A DNA stretch of 18,856 bases from NCBI GenBank assembly GCA_005883655.1, contig VBDA01000251.1, positions 1-18,856 of the forward strand, read 5' to 3'. The notes under the pieces are model-generated. The model did no database searches. It had not been told where the DNA came from and saw nothing but the letters and a program-made list of their open reading frames with translations. Each line of letters begins with the position of its first letter. Position 1 is the first letter of the stretch. This document shows, piece by piece, positions 15,035-18,856 of this stretch. The position numbers were made by a program, and so were the translations under genes. The stretch comes from Betaproteobacteria bacterium (GTDB lineage Bacteria > Pseudomonadota > Gammaproteobacteria > Burkholderiales > Casimicrobiaceae).

Positions 15035-15787
15035 CTAGTGGCCCGCGATCTTGGCGCCGCCGACGGCGATAAGACCGGGAACGCGGGTGCGATTCTCGAT
15101 GAACCGCATCAGATTCAGGACGATGACGTTGATCGCGACGTAGAGCAGCGTTGCCGCCGAGAACGCCTCGAACACCTGGAACGAGAACTCCTGCATCGAG
15201 CGCGCTTGCGCGGTGAGCTCCATGACGCCGATGTAAAGTGCCACCGAGCTGTTCTTGATGACGTTGAGAAACTCGGAGGTCATCGGTGGGATGATGATGC
15301 GGAACGCCTGCGGCAGAATGACCTTCATATAGGTTTGCGTCGGCGTGAGGCCCATCGCGGTGCCGGCCATGCTCTGGCCGCGGGGAAGCGAATTGATGCC
15401 CGCGCGCACCTGCTCGGCGACGCGAGCGGAGGTGAAGAATCCCAGACAGATCACCGCCGTCACGAAGGGCTCGTTGGGCATCGACTTGATGTAGCTTCCA
15501 ATCGGACCGGGGAGGAACTCGGGGATGACGAAATACCACATGTACATCTGCACCAGCAGCGGAATGTTGCGGAAGAGCTCGACATAACCGTTGCCGATGC
15601 GCACCGCCCACTTCGACGGGGTTGTGCGCACAGTTCCGACGATGGAGCCGAGGATGAGCGCCATGATCCACGCCAGCAACCCGACCGCAAGGGTGAACAT
15701 CAATCCGGACAGCAGCGCCTGCGCGTAGGTACCCTGCCCGCCCGGCGCCGCCTGCCAGAAAATGCCCCAGTTCCAGTTATAGTTCAC
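15035..15787 (-). CDS. gltJ: Glutamate/aspartate ABC transporter permease GltJ
   Basis: The 250-residue inner-membrane permease begins MNYNWNWGIFWQAAPGG, typical of GltJ. The ELFRNIPLLVQMYMWYFVIPE segment (70-90) and the EAA loop at about 121-162 (RVAEQVRAGINSLPRGQ, AGTAMGLTPTQTYMKVILPQAFR) identify a PAAT-family permease. It uses a GTG start at 15787 with AAGGAG five bases upstream. The gene is separated from gltI by 158 bases that contain a terminator-like hairpin, so gltJKL are probably expressed below gltI. The residues around SSVALYIGVMELTAQARSM (180-198) are conserved in the family. Confidence 0.94.
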   Translation of the reverse strand: MNYNWNWGIFWQAAPGGQGTYAQALLSGLMFTLAVGLLAWIMALILGSIVGTVRTTPSKWAVRIGNGYVELFRNIPLLVQMYMWYFVIPEFLPGPIGSYIKSMPNEPFVTAVICLGFFTSARVAEQVRAGINSLPRGQSMAGTAMGLTPTQTYMKVILPQAFRIIIPPMTSEFLNVIKNSSVALYIGVMELTAQARSMQEFSFQVFEAFSAATLLYVAINVIVLNLMRFIENRTRVPGLIAVGGAKIAGH

Positions 15788-15862
15788 GCTGACTCCTTCC
15801 GTCCCCTGCCGGCCGCCCCGGCGCGATTGCGCGGGGGGACGGGCCTGTCGCCTGTTGTCTTC

Positions 15863-15894
15863 AAAAAAAACGGGAGCGAACCGGCCCCCGTTTT
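15863..15894 (-). terminator. Intercistronic hairpin/partial terminator between gltI and gltJ
   Basis: On the minus strand AAAACGGG (15894-15887) pairs with CCCGTTTT (15874-15867) around a 12-base loop, and the run of T extends to 15863, giving eight T in a row. It lies 52 bases after the gltI stop. Such hairpins after binding-protein genes commonly lower transcription into permease genes and protect the upstream message from decay. The flanking A-run also makes the hairpin usable on the plus strand. Confidence 0.8.
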
Positions 15895-15945
15895 GTCATG
15901 CACTCGCGCAACAGATAAGCGCGCTCACTGCGATCGGCACGCGCG

Positions 15946-16854
15946 TTATTTATAACTCGCCGGGTCACCCGAGTCGGTGGGGTTGGCCACCACCTTCTTC
16001 AGAGCATCGCTCATCGGAACGTTGAGATTTCCGTTCTTCGGCGGGATCGGCGATAGGAACCACTTCGCGTAGATCTTGTTGATCTCGCCGCTCTTCATCA
16101 CCGCCGTAATCGCGCCGTCGGCGACCTTCTTGAAGTCGGGGTCGCCCTTACGCACGATGATGCCGTAAGGTTCCGTCGATAGCTGCACCGTCGAAATGTA
16201 GTAATCGGCGGGATTCTTCGACTGCGCGACCAGGCTGTAGAGCAGAATGTCGTCCATCGCGAATGCCGCCGCGCGATCGCTCTCGACCATCTGGAACGCG
16301 GCCGGATGGTCGGAGGCGGCGACGATGTTGATGCCGAGATTCTTGGTGCCGTTCAGTTCCGTCACCTGCTTCAAGTTCGACGTGCCCGACGTCGACACCA
16401 ATGTCTTGCCTTTGAGGTCCTCGAGATTGACGATCTTGTTCTTGGCCTTGGACATCAGGCGATTGGCGGTCACGAAGGTGGTCACGACAAAAGATACCTG
16501 CTGCTGGCGCTCGAGGTTGTTGGTCGTCGAGCCGCACTCCATATCCACCGTGCCGTTGGCGATCAGCGGAATCCGAGTCGCCGAAGTCACCGGCTGAAGC
16601 GCCACCTTCAGATCGGGCAGCTTGAGCTGGGCCTTCACTGCGTCGACGATCTTGTAGCAAAGATCCATGGAGTAGCCGATCGGCTTCTGGCTGTCGTCGA
16701 GGTAGGAAAACGGAATCGACGCATCGCGGTAACCGATGGTGATCGTCCCGGTGTCCTTGATCTTTTTCAGTGTGCCGGTCAGCTCCTGGCCTGAAACGCC
16801 GGCAGCAATGCCGAGCGTCAGCAGAGCCAATACGATACGGTCAAATGACTTCAT
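15946..16854 (-). CDS. gltI: Glutamate/aspartate ABC transporter periplasmic binding protein GltI
   Basis: The 302-residue product starts at the ATG at 16854 with GGGAGG five bases upstream; an in-frame ATG seven codons earlier lacks this support. A signal peptide covers about residues 1-22 (MKSFDRIVLALLTLGIAAG). The mature protein is a type II periplasmic binding protein: GTITIGYRDASIPFSYLD (36-53), MECGSTTNNLERQQQVSF (105-122), LKGKTLVSTSGTSN (147-160) and FAMDDILLY (198-206), all close to E. coli GltI. It is expected to bind L-glutamate and L-aspartate and deliver them to GltJK. The C-terminal PIPPKNGNLN (269-278) is also shared. It is the first gene of the operon, downstream of a candidate sigma-70 promoter and a leader of about 110 bases. 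Confidence 0.95.
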   Translation of the reverse strand: MKSFDRIVLALLTLGIAAGVSGQELTGTLKKIKDTGTITIGYRDASIPFSYLDDSQKPIGYSMDLCYKIVDAVKAQLKLPDLKVALQPVTSATRIPLIANGTVDMECGSTTNNLERQQQVSFVVTTFVTANRLMSKAKNKIVNLEDLKGKTLVSTSGTSNLKQVTELNGTKNLGINIVAASDHPAAFQMVESDRAAAFAMDDILLYSLVAQSKNPADYYISTVQLSTEPYGIIVRKGDPDFKKVADGAITAVMKSGEINKIYAKWFLSPIPPKNGNLNVPMSDALKKVVANPTDSGDPASYK

Positions 16855-16878
16855 CGGTACCTCCCAGTAAATCAACTC

Positions 16879-16895
16879 GACGCACGGATTGCGTC
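16879..16895 (-). repeat. Inverted repeat in the gltI leader
   Basis: GACGCA (16879-16884) and TGCGTC (16890-16895) form perfect 6-base arms around 5 bases, 24 bases upstream of the gltI ATG and just above its ribosome binding site. A second small hairpin, CCCC (16913-16916) with GGGG (16921-16924), lies further up the leader. Either an operator or an RNA hairpin is possible. Confidence 0.45.
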
Positions 16896-16970
16896 CGAAA
16901 TTTTGCGCATTGCCCCTGCCGGGGTGACGGTTCGGTACGACCGCTTGGCGGGTGAGCAGCTTGGCGAGCT

Positions 16971-16999
16971 AGTGTAGCGACTGGCAGGGTAGTTGTCTA
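16971..16999 (-). promoter_or_regulatory. Candidate sigma-70 promoter for gltIJKL
   Basis: On the minus strand TAGACA (16999-16994) and TACACT (16976-16971) are 17 bases apart, a near-consensus arrangement. Transcription would begin near 16964, leaving a leader of about 110 bases before gltI. Confidence 0.5.
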
Positions 17000-17053
17000 A
17001 TGCCTATGCCCCGGAGCCAATGATCCGGCGCGTGGCGCTGCGTTCGGCTGCCC

Positions 17054-17059
17054 TATAAT
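17054..17059 (+). promoter_or_regulatory. -10 element of the nnr promoter, implying a leaderless mRNA
   Basis: A perfect TATAAT ends 7 bases before the nnr ATG at 17067, so the expected transcription start is at or just before the start codon. No ribosome binding site lies between them and the -35 region is weak. Confidence 0.55.
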
Positions 17060-17066
17060 CGCTTTC

Positions 17067-18539
17067 ATGCGCCTCGATGCAATCTTGCGTGCCGCGGAAT
17101 TGCGCGTGATCGAGGCCCGCGCGGTTGGCATTCCGTTGATGGAACGCGCCGGCCTTGCCGCCGCGGAAATTGCGCGAAGCATGCTGGCTGTTCATTCAGC
17201 GCGAGTGCTCGTCCTTGCCGGCCCGGGCAATAATGGCGGCGACGCATTCGTGGTCGCGCGCTGGCTGAAGTCATGGTTTTTTGAGGTCGTCGTTGCGTTC
17301 TGCGGCAATGCCGCGGCACTTGCGTCCGACGCCGCTGCCGCATATCAAGCGTGGCGCGACGCCGGAGGCACGACGCTACGCGAATGGCCCGACGGCCCTT
17401 TCGGACTTATTGTCGATGGCCTCTTCGGGATCGGGCTGACGCGTGCGATCGAAGGCGTCCCGGCGCAATGGATAGCGCGCTCCAATGCAAGCGCGCTCCC
17501 CGTTCTCGCATTGGACATCCCCAGCGGACTCGACGCGGACAGCGGCGTCGCGCGCTCGCCGGCCATTCGCGCCAGCGCGACCGCGACCTTCATCGCGCTC
17601 AAGCCGGGCCTGCTGACCGGGGACGGCCCCGATCACTGCGGAACGATCAGCGTGCATGATCTCGAGCTCGACGCACGACTTATCGGCCATGCGCGAGGCA
17701 ATATGCTCGCATGGGCGACGCAGAAGTCCGCCTTGCCGGAAGTTCTTCGGCGCTCGCTGCACAATGTTCACAAGGGAAGCTTCGGCACGCTCGCCATCGT
17801 CGGCGGTGGCGATGGCATGGTTGGCGCGGCGATACTGGCGGGACGTGCCGCGTTGCATCTGGGCGCCGGAAAGGTGTGGATCGGCCTCTGTGCAAGCGCG
17901 CCTCCCGCGGTCGATTGGGCACAACCCGAGCTCATGCTTCGCTCCGCGCGCGCCGTGCTCGACGCGGCGCCGAACGCGATGGTGATCGGTCCGGGTCTCG
18001 GAACGGGCGATGAAGCCCGCGGATGGGTCGCGCAGGCATTGCGGCTGCCGATCCCACTGCTGATCGATGCCGATGCGCTCAACCTGATTGCCCGAGATGG
18101 CGCACTCGCATCCGATGTTGCCGCACGTGCCGCGCCGACGGTGTTGACACCGCATCCGGCCGAAGCCGCGCGGCTTTCCGGAACGACGGTCGAAGCGATA
18201 CAGAGCGACCGCCTCGGCGCAGCACTTTCGCTGTCCGCAACGATGAACGCTGCAGTCGTTCTCAAAGGCGCGGGCAGCGTCCTCGCCTATCCCGATGGGC
18301 GATTCGCCATCAACGGCAGCGGAAACGCGGCGTTGGCCAGTGCCGGCACCGGTGATGTGCTGGCCGGCATGGTCGGCGCCTTGCTGGCTCAGGGTGTGCC
18401 TGTCGATGTAGCACTGCCTCTCGGCGTCTGCCTGCACGGCGCCGCCGCAGACACGCTCGTCGCCGAGGGCGCGGGCCCGGTCGGGCTGACCGCCTCGGAG
18501 CTTGCGCCGATCGCGCGCCGCTTGATCAATCAGCGCTAA
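17067..18539 (+). CDS. nnr: Bifunctional NAD(P)HX epimerase/dehydratase (NAD(P)H-hydrate repair)
   Basis: The 490-residue protein fuses two metabolite-repair enzymes. The N-terminal YjeF domain (about 1-215) has the NAD(P)HX epimerase motifs: GIPLMERAG (21-29), GPGNNGGDAFVVARWL (52-67), DGLFGIGL (117-124) and DIPSGLDADSG (150-160). The C-terminal ribokinase-like domain (about 225-490) is the ADP-dependent dehydratase, with KGSFGTLAIVGG (236-247), VIGPGLGTG (306-314), LLIDADALNL (331-340), TPHPAEAARL (361-370) and AGTGDVLAGMVGALL (426-440) containing catalytic D430. Together they convert damaged hydrated NADH/NADPH back to active cofactor. Length is normal for the fused form. The ATG at 17067 lacks a Shine-Dalgarno sequence and follows a TATAAT at once; a shorter start is not evident. 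It is convergent with the quinone oxidoreductase gene, 14 bases away. Confidence 0.97.
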   Translation: MRLDAILRAAELRVIEARAVGIPLMERAGLAAAEIARSMLAVHSARVLVLAGPGNNGGDAFVVARWLKSWFFEVVVAFCGNAAALASDAAAAYQAWRDAGGTTLREWPDGPFGLIVDGLFGIGLTRAIEGVPAQWIARSNASALPVLALDIPSGLDADSGVARSPAIRASATATFIALKPGLLTGDGPDHCGTISVHDLELDARLIGHARGNMLAWATQKSALPEVLRRSLHNVHKGSFGTLAIVGGGDGMVGAAILAGRAALHLGAGKVWIGLCASAPPAVDWAQPELMLRSARAVLDAAPNAMVIGPGLGTGDEARGWVAQALRLPIPLLIDADALNLIARDGALASDVAARAAPTVLTPHPAEAARLSGTTVEAIQSDRLGAALSLSATMNAAVVLKGAGSVLAYPDGRFAINGSGNAALASAGTGDVLAGMVGALLAQGVPVDVALPLGVCLHGAAADTLVAEGAGPVGLTASELAPIARRLINQR

Positions 18540-18553
18540 AGCGATTTATTGCG

Positions 18554-18856
18554 CTAAGGCAGCAGCAGCGTCGCCCCGGTCGTCTTTCGCGATTCCAGAT
18601 CGCGATGCGCCTGCGCAGCGTCCTTGAGGGCGTAGATCTGCCTTGCCTCGCTGACGATCTTGCCGCCCTTGACCAGCGCAAGCATTTCATCGGCCATCCT
18701 GAGCAGATCCTGCCGCGTTACCGCGTATCCGGCAATCGACGGCCGGGTCGCGAACAGCGATCCTTTTTGGACAAGCAATCCGATGTCGAACGCCGCGATC
18801 GGCCCTGACGAGCTGCCAAAGCTCACGAACAGGCCGCGCGGCTTCAGGCAGTCCAG
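18554..18856 (-). CDS. qor: Quinone oxidoreductase (MDR family), C-terminal part, cut by window edge
   Basis: One hundred residues plus the TAG stop are visible; the N-terminus and the catalytic/NADPH-binding core lie beyond the right edge. The fragment begins LDCLKPRGLFVSFGSSSGP, the end of the Rossmann domain, followed by KGSLFATRPSIAGY and the C-terminal IYALKDAAQAHRDLESRKT-type helix with TGATLLLP. This set is typical of NADPH:quinone reductases of the zinc-free medium-chain dehydrogenase/reductase family. The known reaction is NADPH-dependent reduction of quinones or other enones in the cytoplasm. Its stop is 14 bases from the convergent nnr stop, with no strong terminator between. Confidence 0.9.
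   Translation of the reverse strand: MDCLKPRGLFVSFGSSSGPIAAFDIGLLVQKGSLFATRPSIAGYAVTRQDLLRMADEMLALVKGGKIVSEARQIYALKDAAQAHRDLESRKTTGATLLLP

Noticed and set aside
14079..15671. Long minus-strand open frame (530 codons) overlapping gltJ, gltK and gltL in another frame
   Set aside because: It is rich in Arg, His and Pro, as expected from the shifted frame of GC-rich genes, and crosses three clear transporter genes.
18532..18557. Repeated GCGCTAA at the convergent nnr/qor stops
   Set aside because: Two 7-base direct copies, with a possible 5-base stem, are too short and weak to call a terminator or repeat element.

Overview
The window is GC-rich chromosomal DNA that reads like a betaproteobacterium, most likely Burkholderiales or a close uncultured relative. 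The clues are the yciB–bolA–parvulin gene order, a tctBA-type tripartite tricarboxylate transporter locus, a full-length (1323-residue) proteobacterial PurL, and a gltIJKL glutamate/aspartate ABC operon. I see no rRNA, tRNA, CRISPR array, insertion sequence, phage gene or integration site. No gap without a gene exceeds 300 bases; the largest (380-616, 4499-4687, 15788-15945, 16855-17066) hold only the regulatory features listed.

Layout. Positions 1-379 (minus) carry the N-terminal part of an AlaX-type alanyl-tRNA editing protein that runs off the left edge. Divergent from it is a plus-strand series: a secreted DUF3943 protein with a probable beta-barrel C-terminus, AmpD (anhydromuropeptide amidase), then a tight yciB–bolA–parvulin group ending in a clear intrinsic terminator near 4521-4552. 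Next is tctB followed by tctA, the latter broken by a frameshift around 5511, and a cytosolic-type gamma-glutamyltransferase family protein. No tctC (solute-binding protein) gene is present.

From 8392 to 16854 everything is on the minus strand. In transcription order it is gltI, an intercistronic hairpin/terminator, gltJ, gltK, gltL, a small unrecognised membrane protein, purL with its own TATAAT box, and a PaaY/gamma-carbonic-anhydrase-like hexapeptide protein. A divergent promoter region near 16855-17066 separates gltI from nnr (bifunctional NAD(P)HX repair), whose perfect TATAAT sits 7 bases before the ATG and suggests leaderless mRNA. The right edge holds the C-terminal 100 residues of a quinone oxidoreductase on the minus strand.

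Functionally this is mostly housekeeping: purine synthesis, cell-wall recycling, envelope and periplasmic folding, metabolite repair and tRNA quality control, plus two nutrient-uptake loci. I do not see a convincing new multi-gene system. The most notable points are the apparent deletion in tctA, the pairing of tctBA with a signal-less GGT homologue, the DUF3943 barrel protein, the structured gltI leader and gltI/gltJ hairpin, and the probable leaderless start of nnr.
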